A stretch of 64,000 bases of DNA from CAWIVH01 sp963839475 (GTDB taxonomy: Bacteria > Acidobacteriota > UBA6911). The translations under genes and the position numbers were made by a program. Below, piece after piece: positions 51,609-60,372 of this stretch; position 1 is the first letter of the stretch, and each line of letters opens with the position of its first letter. The DNA is taken from positions 1 to 64,000 of the forward strand of contig CAWIVH010000015.1 of NCBI GenBank assembly GCA_963839475.1. The letters are read 5' to 3'. The notes under the pieces were generated by a model. It searched no databases. It was not told where the DNA came from and saw only the letters and a list, made by a program, of their open reading frames with translations.

Positions 51609-52715
51609 CTATTTTCTCCTTCCCGGATCCCAGATCGTAGCCGCGATGAAGCGTTCCTTGTTTGGATCGTCGTTGAAATAGTAAACAGATACCAGCTTTC
51701 CGTCCGGCCGCTGTATGGTTCGTGGATAGCCCAGGTCCCAGCAGCCGCCGTCATCGCGCAGATGGATCTCCTCACCCCAGGATTGGCCGTCGTCGCTGCT
51801 CAATCGCGCGCGCATGCCAAAAGGCGCGGCGCGGTAGCCGAATATGATTGCCAGCCGTCCGTCTCTCAGCTTGAGCATGCTGGGAGGATTGCCGGAGGAG
51901 TCCCCCGTCGACGGCGCCGGCTTGTTCAGCCAGGTCCAGTTCCTGCCGTCGTCTTTGCTCAAATAGGCTTCGATCCAATGCTGCGGTCCCTCCTTTCTCC
52001 GGATGGTTGTCAACAGGCTGGAAGGGGAGAGCTGCACTGTCGACGACATGATCGAGTAGCCTTCCGGCTCGGGGCCGATCCAGGAAACAAAATTCCAGCT
52101 CTTGCCGCCATCGGTGGTTCGCGCGCAGAACACACGCCCCTCCTGGCCGTTTTTCTTGGCTGCGGTCAGAAAGGCAGTCAGGTCATGCTTCCCATTAACA
52201 AGGTAGTCCGTCCGCGCCATGATGCGCGGCTGGTCGAACAGCGGGAGCCTGTAAGGCCCCTGCCAGGTTCGGGCGCGGTCGGTCGAAACATAGAATCGCG
52301 ACGCTGTCTCCGGTCCCGAGAAGCGGAACATCAGAGCAAAATCCGGGTGAGTGAAATCGATTCCCCCCGGGCAATCCACCGGCTTGGGTCCGCCGTCTTC
52401 GGGACGGACCAGCGCGGGCGGTTTTTCGAGCCGCCAGGTCTTGCCGCCGTCCAGGCTTCGCGACTGCCAGTCCTCCTGGGGCTTGTCCGGATCCACGGCA
52501 TGCCCGCGCGGGACAACCTTGAACACCGCGGAACGATGTCCAACCACAATTTCGTTGCCCCAGGACCAGATGCCATGATTCGCAGGCCAGCCGCCGAAGC
52601 GGCCGGCTTCCTTATACACAACCACATTTTCCGCGGCCGCCGGGCTTTGAGCCCATGCGGCAATGTTCAAGAACAGGGCCATGAACACCACGGCCGGACT
52701 CTTGATAATTTTCAT
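51609..52715 (-). CDS. Secreted BNR/sialidase-like protein b
   Basis: 368 residues. Sec signal (SPAVVFMALFLNIAAWAQ), then YKEAGRFGGWPANHGIWSW, PPGGIDFTHPDF-like motif with Cys (CPGGIDFTHPDFAL) and Asp boxes SLDGGKTW, TTDGGKSW, SKDDGRNW and SSDDGQSW. Again no RIP motif. Propellers of this type are exo-acting glycosidases or binding proteins in the periplasm or at the cell surface. It is 11 bp downstream of the exported DHDPS-family gene and three bases upstream of paralog a, so it sits in a four-gene operon: receptor, aldolase-like, BNR b, BNR a. Confidence 0.83.
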   Translation of the reverse strand: MKIIKSPAVVFMALFLNIAAWAQSPAAAENVVVYKEAGRFGGWPANHGIWSWGNEIVVGHRSAVFKVVPRGHAVDPDKPQEDWQSRSLDGGKTWRLEKPPALVRPEDGGPKPVDCPGGIDFTHPDFALMFRFSGPETASRFYVSTDRARTWQGPYRLPLFDQPRIMARTDYLVNGKHDLTAFLTAAKKNGQEGRVFCARTTDGGKSWNFVSWIGPEPEGYSIMSSTVQLSPSSLLTTIRRKEGPQHWIEAYLSKDDGRNWTWLNKPAPSTGDSSGNPPSMLKLRDGRLAIIFGYRAAPFGMRARLSSDDGQSWGEEIHLRDDGGCWDLGYPRTIQRPDGKLVSVYYFNDDPNKERFIAATIWDPGRRK

Positions 52716-52726
52716 TCTTTTCCCCC

Positions 52727-53728
52727 TCAGACCCGGAAGTAGGGACGCAGCACTTCGAAGATCTCATCCAATTCCAGCATGTCGCCCTTGTCCATGGAGA
52801 ACTTGTTGGTTGAACGCATCTGCACGGTCTTGAAGACGCCCCGCCGCCGCAGGATTTCCTTCTGCACGACATAGCCGGTATGCTGCTCCAGCACCGCCAT
52901 CATCAGCATCTTGCCGAACAGATCGCGCGCCTTTTTCTTTTCTCCGCCGTCGTACCAGTCCCAGATTTGAGCCTGGACGTCGCCGAATCCGGCGCCCGGC
53001 ATTGTGCCTGCCGAACCGCGCGCCATCTCGTTGAGCAGATTGCGCGAGCCGCCGCCCGTCATCGGCGTCAACACGTCCTTTGCCTCGGCCACGTAACGGT
53101 CGATCCGTGGAGGAACCGGAACCTGCTCCTCCTTGACATAGCGGAAGGTTGGAAGCTTTCGCGCCAGCGCGATCAGGAAATCCACCGTCAGGGCCGGCGA
53201 AGTCACCTGAATGATCAACGGCAACTTTGTGGCGGAGGAGATGGCGGTGAAGTAGTCAGTGAGGATTCCCTGGTCCGCGGAGCCATCGGTCTGACTCAGG
53301 GCAAGCACGGCGTCAGCCCCCATCTTCTCCGCTTCGCGCGCATATTGGGCAGCCTCGAACTTGTTGGGGGCGTGGACACCGATCGCAACCGGTTTGCGGC
53401 CCTTCGCCTCTTCCACGACCGCCTTGGAGTATTTGACTCTTTCATCGTGCGAGAGCGTGCTCGTTTCGCCCGCACCCGCCGGCCAGACCAGCCCGTGCAC
53501 CCCGCACCGTATCAGGAAATCGGTCTCGTGCCGCAGGGACTCCTCGTCGATCTCCAGCGACTTGAGAAACGGGGTCTGCATGATGATGAATACCCCGCGA
53601 TACGGTTCCTTGTGCTTGCCGGCCTGTGCCGCAGCCTGCGTGGACCCCTCCACACCGGGGGCGAAGCGCAGCATGCTGCCCATTGCGGCGGCTCCGAGGA
53701 AACTTCTTCGATCCAACGATTGTGACAT
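52727..53728 (-). CDS. Tat-exported DHDPS-family protein 3 with altered active site
   Basis: 333 residues. Tat signal (LDRRSFLGAAAMGS), then a DHDPS-like barrel. The Schiff-base Lys is likely the one in FRYVKEEQVPVPP, and the GxxGE loop is AGAGETSTLS. The conserved Tyr of the YNxP strand is absent: that strand reads LIIQVTSPAL. A proton relay through Tyr is therefore lost, and ordinary aldolase chemistry is doubtful. ATG 53728 follows GGAGGATC. It lies 47 bp after the receptor and 11 bp before BNR b. Together with 47531 it shows that export of this family is a repeated theme in the locus, not an annotation accident. Confidence 0.83.
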   Translation of the reverse strand: MSQSLDRRSFLGAAAMGSMLRFAPGVEGSTQAAAQAGKHKEPYRGVFIIMQTPFLKSLEIDEESLRHETDFLIRCGVHGLVWPAGAGETSTLSHDERVKYSKAVVEEAKGRKPVAIGVHAPNKFEAAQYAREAEKMGADAVLALSQTDGSADQGILTDYFTAISSATKLPLIIQVTSPALTVDFLIALARKLPTFRYVKEEQVPVPPRIDRYVAEAKDVLTPMTGGGSRNLLNEMARGSAGTMPGAGFGDVQAQIWDWYDGGEKKKARDLFGKMLMMAVLEQHTGYVVQKEILRRRGVFKTVQMRSTNKFSMDKGDMLELDEIFEVLRPYFRV

Positions 53729-53775
53729 GATTTGATCCTCCGCTTTGGCAGATTTCGCATCTGCTTCTGAATGAA

Positions 53776-56700
53776 TTAAAAGTAGAGCTTTAGCCCGATC
53801 TGCACAAACCGTCCGGGCCCGGCGCTCGTTACCTTCCCGAAATCGGATGAGCTTACATTGCTGTTCGCACTGCCCCAGTAAGGCCGGTTGAGCAAGTTGA
53901 AAGACTGGAGGTTCATTTCCAGCCTGCGTTCTCCGCTAATGGTGAAAAATTTCCGCAGCGCCAGATCTTCTTTCCGGATGCCGAACCCGCGGGCATCGTT
54001 CAGGCGCGGAGAGGCGTTACCGAATGCGTATGTACCCGCCTGCGTAAACGAGGCTGGGTTGAAGAGGCGGTTGACGGCGGGGTCGAAATCGCCATAACTC
54101 ACATCATTGCGGACCGCGGCCCCCGACACGCGGTCGGGCCGCTGGGATGCATTGAAAAGAGGCACCCTGTTGGTCTGCGTAATCACCAGAGGCAGACCGC
54201 TCTGGTAGTTGAGCACCAGGGAGAGGTTCCACCCGCCGATCAGGGCATTCATGAAGCCGCCACGGTTTACATACTTCCTGCCCTGTCCGAACGGCAGAGC
54301 ATAAATGGTGCTGACCCAGAAGTTTTGCGGGGTATCATATGCCGCGACAGACCACTCCGCGCGCCGGTTGCCGGTGTCTTGAACCGCTGAGTCCGACACA
54401 CCCTGCATGCCGCTTGTCACATTGGTCATCAGCTTGGAGTAGGTATACGAAACCAGGTACTGAAGACCGGTGGAAAAGCGCTTTTGTACTTTGAGCTGCA
54501 TCGAATGGTACGTGGAACTGCCGAGCTTGTCATCCATCGTGCTTATGCTCAGTACCTGCGGGTAGGGACGCAGTGCCTGAGCGACGGTTCCTTTGAACCC
54601 GGGGTATGGAGGCTTGATTCCGGCCTGCACTGCGGCCGGCGAAGTGATATTCGCCGTCAGCACCGATCCCAGTGACAGATACTGCGCATCCACCTGGTTG
54701 AGAGTCCGCAGCCCTGTGCCCAGGTGGGTGCCGCGGGTACCGGAATAGGCGGCCTCGACGACGTGGCCTCCGGGCAGTTCGTGCTGGACATCCAGTCTCC
54801 AGATCTGTGTCATCGGCATCCGCGCGGAGTCATTCCGGATGGTCGCGTTCACGTTGTTGTTGTTGCCGAACGACGGATCGATGAAGGGGGGCTTGGGCCA
54901 GTTCGTGGGCATGCCGTTGTCAATCAGGAAGGCCGGGCTGTTTCCGTTGTCCGGACTGACGAAGTTCGCGGTGGTGGAGAAGCCCAGAAATGTGTTCTGC
55001 AGGTTATTGGCGGAGTGGCTGATGCCGTAACCAAGACGCACCACACTCTTCTTGTTTACCTGATAGGCCATTCCCAGTCTCGGGCCGAAGGCGCGATAAT
55101 AAATGTCTTCGAAGGAACGCAATCCGCTGAGCCCCGGTCCGTTACCGGCAAAGATAAGAGCGCCCGGCAAATTGCCGGCGCCCGGGTTCGGCGTGGTCAA
55201 GTCGAAGGTGGAGGCCCGGTCATACTGCTCGAAGGGCGAGAGATCGAGGTCATAACGCAGGCCCGCGTTCACCGTCAGTTTAGTCGTCACCTTGATGTCG
55301 TCCTGCACAAACCATGCATAGTAGGGGCGGTCCGAGCGTACGTGCTGCGGGGTGCTGATGTTGGCCGCATCCACATATCCCAGCAGGAAGCTGGCAAAGG
55401 CATTGCCCGTCGCCGTGCTGGCATTCAGGCCGGTCTCCTTGTAGCTGTAGTTAAAGGTGCCCGCCTGGTTGCGCCACCGGCGGGGTTTCCAACGCTGGCT
55501 GCGCATTTCGAAGCCGACCTTCCAGCTGTGTTTGCCGCGGATGAAAGCGGTGGTGTTTCGCATCATGACGTTTTCTTCCACGTCGGCATCCCAGCGCTCG
55601 AGAGCCATTTTGGGGTACCCGTCCGAACTGAACTGGAAAACAGGCATGCTCCCGTCGCCGCCGACGCCTTTCAAGCCGAGCTTTTCGGGCCAGCCCTCCC
55701 CGGCGCTAAAGCTGGCGCTGCGGTTGTTGAACCGATTGTAGCCGAACGACCAGTGGTTCAGGGTGTTCGGGGTGATCACAAAGTCGTATGAAAGACGGAA
55801 GTTTCTGCTGCCGATATTCTGGTTGAGCCCTGTCAACAGCGGGGTCCCCTCATAGGGATTGGCGATGGTTATGCGCGGCAGCTGGGTGTAATTGAAGGAG
55901 GATGAAATGCTGTGCTTTGCATTGAAGCGATGGTCCACCTTCGTGCTCAGGAACGTGTTGTTCAGCGATGCCGCCCCCTCCCGGCCGACAAAATTGGCGT
56001 CGGTGCCGGGGCGGTTCGGCGCCGGAATGAGCGCGGCCACCTGCCTGGAAATCGGGCTTATGCGCGAGTCGGGGATGATGTTGCCGGGAAAAACTTCGCG
56101 CGTCACTCCCCCTTTGCCGTCCGGCTTCGTTGTGGCGGGGTCATAGATCGGCCGGAGCTGGCCGGTGGCGGTCTTGAGTTGTGAAAAATCGCCTTTCAGG
56201 AACTCCTTCGTTGGAGATGTGTACACTCTCACGTTCGAAGTGCCCCGGAAAATCGAACCGTCGCCGGAGAACATAAAAAAGGTGCGGTCGCGCCCATCAT
56301 ACAGGTACGGGATGTAAACCGGTCCGCTTACCGTGCCGCCGAAGTTGTTCTGGTTGAAAGGCCGTTTCGAGCTATCGAAAAAGGATCTCGAATTCAGTAC
56401 CGTATTGCGAAAATTCTCAAACACCGAGCCGCGCAGGTTGTTGGTACCGGACTTGAGACTGAAGCTGAGCAGCGAGGTCCGCACGTAGCCGTACTCGGCC
56501 GGCATGATTCCCTTGATCAGGTTGAATTCCTGGACCGCGTCCACCGGCACACCCATTTCAGTAAACGAACCGAAGCTCCAGACCTGCGAGCCCGACATGC
56601 CCTCTACGAGAACATCGGTGGTCTGGTTGGCCCCGCCGTCCACAGAAAGCGCAGTGGTGGCGGTGTGATCTGTTCCGGGACGCTGCTGCCCGCCGACGAC

Positions 56701-57201
56701 CCCCGGGGTCAGCAGGGCGAAATCTGTTGCGATTCGGGACCGGCTGCTGCCCGCCAGGGGCAGCTTTTCATATTCCTCGCTGGTGATGACGGTGCCGGCC
56801 GTGGCGGTGTCCGGTGTGACGAGCGCAGCAGTGCTGCTCACTTCCACGCTCTGCGAGATATCACCCAGCTGCAGCTGTATGTCGGCCCGCGTGGTTTCAC
56901 CGATGTGCACTGCGACATTTTCGGCAACCGCACGCTTAAAACCGGCGAGCTCGGCAGTCAGACGGTAAGATCCGGGCTGCAGACTGAGGAAAATAAACCC
57001 CCCCGTTTCGTTCGACCTGGTGGTGGTTTTGATCCCGGTGCCCACGTTTTCCGCCTGCACATCCACCCCCGGGATTCCAGCGCCGGACGGATCCAGAGCC
57101 GAACCCCGGATCGCTCCGCGGTTAGTCTGCGCGATCAGCGGCAGGGCCAGTAAAATGGACAGTAGAACTGCTGTTACGAATTGGAGTCTTACGATGCGCA
57201 T
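53776..57201 (-). CDS. Oar-type TonB-dependent receptor 2
   Basis: 1141 residues. Signal peptide (FVTAVLLSILLALPLIAQ), CarboxypepD_reg-like domain (GSALDPSGAGIPGVDVQAEN ... YRLTAELAGFKRA), plug with EEYEKLPLAGSSRSRIATD and a barrel ending FVQIGLKLYF. Outer-membrane importer or binding protein for the ligand processed by the downstream exported aldolase-like and BNR proteins, with which it forms an operon (gaps 47, 11 and 3 bp). GGAGG lies six bases before ATG 57201. It is homologous to but clearly divergent from receptors 1 and 3, so ligands probably differ. No TonB or ExbBD gene in the window. Confidence 0.92.
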   Translation of the reverse strand: MRIVRLQFVTAVLLSILLALPLIAQTNRGAIRGSALDPSGAGIPGVDVQAENVGTGIKTTTRSNETGGFIFLSLQPGSYRLTAELAGFKRAVAENVAVHIGETTRADIQLQLGDISQSVEVSSTAALVTPDTATAGTVITSEEYEKLPLAGSSRSRIATDFALLTPGVVGGQQRPGTDHTATTALSVDGGANQTTDVLVEGMSGSQVWSFGSFTEMGVPVDAVQEFNLIKGIMPAEYGYVRTSLLSFSLKSGTNNLRGSVFENFRNTVLNSRSFFDSSKRPFNQNNFGGTVSGPVYIPYLYDGRDRTFFMFSGDGSIFRGTSNVRVYTSPTKEFLKGDFSQLKTATGQLRPIYDPATTKPDGKGGVTREVFPGNIIPDSRISPISRQVAALIPAPNRPGTDANFVGREGAASLNNTFLSTKVDHRFNAKHSISSSFNYTQLPRITIANPYEGTPLLTGLNQNIGSRNFRLSYDFVITPNTLNHWSFGYNRFNNRSASFSAGEGWPEKLGLKGVGGDGSMPVFQFSSDGYPKMALERWDADVEENVMMRNTTAFIRGKHSWKVGFEMRSQRWKPRRWRNQAGTFNYSYKETGLNASTATGNAFASFLLGYVDAANISTPQHVRSDRPYYAWFVQDDIKVTTKLTVNAGLRYDLDLSPFEQYDRASTFDLTTPNPGAGNLPGALIFAGNGPGLSGLRSFEDIYYRAFGPRLGMAYQVNKKSVVRLGYGISHSANNLQNTFLGFSTTANFVSPDNGNSPAFLIDNGMPTNWPKPPFIDPSFGNNNNVNATIRNDSARMPMTQIWRLDVQHELPGGHVVEAAYSGTRGTHLGTGLRTLNQVDAQYLSLGSVLTANITSPAAVQAGIKPPYPGFKGTVAQALRPYPQVLSISTMDDKLGSSTYHSMQLKVQKRFSTGLQYLVSYTYSKLMTNVTSGMQGVSDSAVQDTGNRRAEWSVAAYDTPQNFWVSTIYALPFGQGRKYVNRGGFMNALIGGWNLSLVLNYQSGLPLVITQTNRVPLFNASQRPDRVSGAAVRNDVSYGDFDPAVNRLFNPASFTQAGTYAFGNASPRLNDARGFGIRKEDLALRKFFTISGERRLEMNLQSFNLLNRPYWGSANSNVSSSDFGKVTSAGPGRFVQIGLKLYF

Positions 57202-57706
57202 ACCAAACCTCCGGTCCTAGACGGTTTTGACTTGGACTTCCATTCCTGCAAAAACCATTGCGCGCGGGTCAGATCCTGCATGTTGAAGATAGCGCTCTTC
57301 GGCAGGCGTATCTGACGACTCAGTTCGCTTAACCTCCAGCGCGGCTCCTGAGCCTTGAAGGATCAGAGTACCTGCAATGCCTTGCGGACTGAGCCGGCTT
57401 CACATTTGTCTGCCGGCGACTGGGGCCGCTTGTTCGGCGATACTGGTAGGTTTTTCATTGCGATGCCTTGCCACTGGTAACATCGACCTAAAATGTAGTC
57501 AAGATATTTCGGGAAATTCTTGATTTAACTTATTTCCACTCACGTATCTCCATTTCTGCAGGGTCAGGGCTTTTTGTTGCTTGTTCAGAATAGCTAATCG
57601 TGATCATGGAAACGGCGCTGGGCAGCCCATAGTTTGTTTGACAACAGGAACAGCTCCGACGTAGAGTTCGGCGCGTGAAGCCTTCAGGACTCAATCGGGA
57701 AAAAAT
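57202..57706. other. Divergent intergenic region, no gene
   Basis: This 505-bp region between the receptor operon and the metallophosphoesterase contains the dyad at 57499-57523. No coding frame with family likeness. Confidence 0.4.
57499..57523. promoter_or_regulatory. 25-bp dyad, candidate operator
   Basis: TCAAGA(T)ATTTC and GAAATTCTTGA form 11-bp arms around GG with one bulged T. It lies in the divergent intergenic region, 184 bp before the phosphoesterase start and about 300 bp before the receptor start. Candidate binding site for a shared regulator. Confidence 0.4.
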
Positions 57707-59314
57707 ATGCAGTCGATGACAAAATGCCTTTGCACCGTTCTCCTGCTGCCTCTCTTTGACCTTTCCGTCCATGCGGTGGCCGATCCCTTGGGATCTGCAC
57801 AGGCCACACAGTATGCGAGCGGCCGGGTGTACCACGACCGGAATGCAAACCAGAAGCGCGATCCCGGCGAGGAAGGGATACCGGGAGTGAGCGTATCGAA
57901 TGGCCGGGAGGTGGTGCGGACCGATGATCAGGGCGCCTACCGCCTGCCTGTGGACGATGACACCGTTCTGTTCGTGGTCAAGCCCAAGGGATGGAAGACT
58001 CCGCTGAATCCGGACAATCTCTCGCGCTTTTATTACATCCACAAACCCCAGGGCTCTCCACAGCTGAAATACGCGGGGATTGCTCCCACCGGCTCGCTCC
58101 CCGCTTCCGTGGATTTTGCACTCTACCCCCGGCAGGAACCCGACCGTTTCAAAATCCTGGTGTTCGGGGATATCCAGGCTCGAACTCAGCAGGAGATTGA
58201 CTATTTCGCCCACGATGTGGTCCCGGAACTGGTTGGGACCGACGCCGCATTCAGCGTTCATCTGGGCGATGGCGCCTTCGATGATCCGTCGACGCTTCCA
58301 GCCCTGAATCGCGCCGTCGCGCGGATAGGAATCCCGTGGTACAACGCCCCCGGCAACCACGACGAGAACTACGATGTTCCCTCGGACGAACTGGCGCTCG
58401 AAACCTTCCGGAGCGTTTACGGCCCCCCCTACTATTCGTTCGAGTATGGGCGTGTTCACTTTATTGTACTGGACAGTACCATCTACTTCGGTGCCAAGCC
58501 CGATTCTCCCCGCGGAGAGTACATAGAGGGGATCGCGCCAAAACAATTGGCATGGCTGCAGAACGACCTGGCGCTGGTGCCCAAAGACCAGCTCGTCGTC
58601 CTGCTCCTGCACAGTCCGATCGTGGGCGTCGGGGAAAAGGTCCCTTTCAGAAATCTGCCGGAGCTGTTCAGGATCATAGAGACACATCGCGGCTTCTCGA
58701 TCTCGTCCCACCGGCATTTCCAGGGCGGCAGGTTCATTACCAAGGAAGATGGTTGGCAAGGTCAGGAGTCTCACTATCACCTCGTCCAGGCGACTACCTG
58801 CGGAAGCTGGTGGCGCGGCTTTCCGGATCCCGTCGGGATCCCCCCCGGTACCATGTCCGACGGCACTCCAAAGGGTTACTCGATTGTTAGCTTTGACGGC
58901 CCTGACTATTCAGTGAGGTATAAGGTGTCCCGCCGTCCGGCCGATTACCAGATGAACATCTACGCGCCGGACGAAGTTAAAGCAACGGGGATGGCCAACC
59001 AGGAAGTGCTGGTCAACGTGTTTGCCGGCACCGATCAATCAACGGTTCAATTGCGGTTGAACGACGGGCCGTGGGTACCCATGGAAAGAGTTGAACGCGA
59101 GGATCCCTTCTTGCTTTTGGCCAAGAAGGCAGAGGCAAACTGGAGCGAGGAACTGATCAAGCGTTATGGCTTGCCCAAGCCCCGGCTTTCGCCTCACATC
59201 TGGCGGGCCATGTTGCCGCAAAACGTCCCAAAAGGGACGCATTTGATCCACGTGCGGACAACGGACCGGTTCGGCCAGACTTTCGAAAGCTACAGGGTCA
59301 TCACCGTTTCCTGA
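57707..59314 (+). CDS. Secreted calcineurin-like phosphoesterase with N- and C-terminal beta domains
   Basis: 535 residues. Signal peptide, then an SdrD-B/MetallophosN-like domain (about 40-145: GRVYHDRNANQKRDPGEEGI is the typical start). A dinuclear metallophosphatase core follows (about 150-385: FGDIQART, HLGDGAFDD, APGNHDENYD, LLHSPIVG), then a MetallophosC-like tail (from about 400). The last metal motif, normally GHxH, reads SSHRHFQGG, so one Gly is Ser, but both His are kept. Likely hydrolyses phosphodiesters or phosphomonoesters outside the cytosol. Transcribed divergently from the receptor operon. ATG 57707 is preceded by a GGGAAAAAAT run. It is a different architecture from the enzyme at 17294. 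Confidence 0.85.
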   Translation: MQSMTKCLCTVLLLPLFDLSVHAVADPLGSAQATQYASGRVYHDRNANQKRDPGEEGIPGVSVSNGREVVRTDDQGAYRLPVDDDTVLFVVKPKGWKTPLNPDNLSRFYYIHKPQGSPQLKYAGIAPTGSLPASVDFALYPRQEPDRFKILVFGDIQARTQQEIDYFAHDVVPELVGTDAAFSVHLGDGAFDDPSTLPALNRAVARIGIPWYNAPGNHDENYDVPSDELALETFRSVYGPPYYSFEYGRVHFIVLDSTIYFGAKPDSPRGEYIEGIAPKQLAWLQNDLALVPKDQLVVLLLHSPIVGVGEKVPFRNLPELFRIIETHRGFSISSHRHFQGGRFITKEDGWQGQESHYHLVQATTCGSWWRGFPDPVGIPPGTMSDGTPKGYSIVSFDGPDYSVRYKVSRRPADYQMNIYAPDEVKATGMANQEVLVNVFAGTDQSTVQLRLNDGPWVPMERVEREDPFLLLAKKAEANWSEELIKRYGLPKPRLSPHIWRAMLPQNVPKGTHLIHVRTTDRFGQTFESYRVITVS

Positions 59315-59342
59315 GGCGAATGGCCTACACTGCAGCCGACCT

Positions 59343-59390
59343 GCCGCGGATCCGGACATAAAGCTCCGGCTCGAAATTGGATCCGCCGCA
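59343..59390 (-). pseudogene. Scrap of a DHDPS-family gene
   Basis: About 48 bp closely match the segment near 41412-41460 of aldolase 1 in the same (minus) coding sense (CGGSNxEPELYVRI), with no flanking homology. A relic joining the phosphoesterase end to the SDR relic. Confidence 0.55.
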
Positions 59391-59475
59391 GGGCATGCCT
59401 CAACAAGTCACGAAGCTGATTGCAGAAGTGCCGGAGAACAACTACATTACGGCGGTGACTCTCGCCATTGATTTT
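59388..59475 (+). pseudogene. Scrap of an SDR gene 3' end
   Basis: MPQQVTKLIAEVPENNYITA and VTLAID match the tail of the SDR at 49345-49430 (TPQQVANLIATLVENDYITG, ETLAID). Only this C-terminal part exists. It sits directly before PIG-L copy C, just as the intact SDR sits directly before PIG-L copy B. Confidence 0.65.
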
Positions 59476-59506
59476 GCAATGGCGATTGCACTGGTTAAGG
59501 AGCCCT

Positions 59507-60331
59507 ATGAGATACCTGGTACCGATTCTGTGTTTAGGGCTGATGTGGAGCGTGGCGTTGCCCGCTCAACAGGAGCGGCTGGAGAACTACAAAGGCAAAA
59601 CGATTCTGGTATTCTCACCACACCCGGATGACGATACTTTTGCCGTTGGCGGAACACTTGCTCTGTTGGCAGCCAACGGGAACAAGATCATCATCGCCAT
59701 CTACACCAATGACAACAAGGGCAGCTATGATCAGGAGATGACCTCGGAGAGGCTCGCCCGGATTCGCAAAGCCGAAGAGGAGGCGGCCTGCGCGGTGCTG
59801 GGCATCCCGGCACAGAATATCGTGTGGATGGGTCATGACGACGGGGAACTCGAGTACGTGCCGGCGAAAATCTTGTGCGGGCAGGCAGCCAAGATTATCC
59901 GCCAATATCGGCCGGATGCCCTTCTGGCCACAGATCCGGGGGAGTGGTACCAGCGCTGGCACAAGTCGGATCACAACATGGCGGCAATGAACACGATCGA
60001 TGCGGTGCGGGCGGCGGAGTTCCACCTCTATTACCCTGAGCACCTGCTGGTCGACAAATTACAGCCCTATAGGGTCCCCAACCTCTATTTTTATTACACC
60101 GCGCCCAAGGATGCGAACTACTGGGTGAATATCGATTCCACCCTGGAGAAAAAGATCGAGGCGGCCTCGAAACACGTGAGTCAGTTCTCGCCCTCGTTTG
60201 AGAAATATCGATCGGATTGGGAACCGGGGGCCAAAGAAAAGCTCAGGCAAGAGTACCGCACCACCGAAGAAAAAAAAGACGGACATTACGTCGAATCGTA
60301 TCGCTGGGCGACGGGCTTCAACCAGAAGTGA
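59507..60331 (+). CDS. Secreted PIG-L family deacetylase, copy C
   Basis: 274 residues, intact, same length as copy A. Signal peptide (MRYLVPILCLGLMWSVALPA), zinc motifs SPHPDDDTFAVGG and HKSDHNMAAM, and the VLGIPAQNIVWMGHDDGELE core of the family. Expected N-deacetylase on an N-acetylated amino sugar in the periplasm. AAGGAG lies five bases before ATG 59507. Copies A and C share almost all residues in the middle, and their 5' parts differ mostly in the signal peptide. It is followed 41 bp later by the URO-D-like gene, reproducing the 39.2-kb arrangement. Confidence 0.9.
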   Translation: MRYLVPILCLGLMWSVALPAQQERLENYKGKTILVFSPHPDDDTFAVGGTLALLAANGNKIIIAIYTNDNKGSYDQEMTSERLARIRKAEEEAACAVLGIPAQNIVWMGHDDGELEYVPAKILCGQAAKIIRQYRPDALLATDPGEWYQRWHKSDHNMAAMNTIDAVRAAEFHLYYPEHLLVDKLQPYRVPNLYFYYTAPKDANYWVNIDSTLEKKIEAASKHVSQFSPSFEKYRSDWEPGAKEKLRQEYRTTEEKKDGHYVESYRWATGFNQK

Positions 60332-60372
60332 GGAAGCTCAGGCAGTGACCTTCCCGGTTTATCCGAGCAGAT

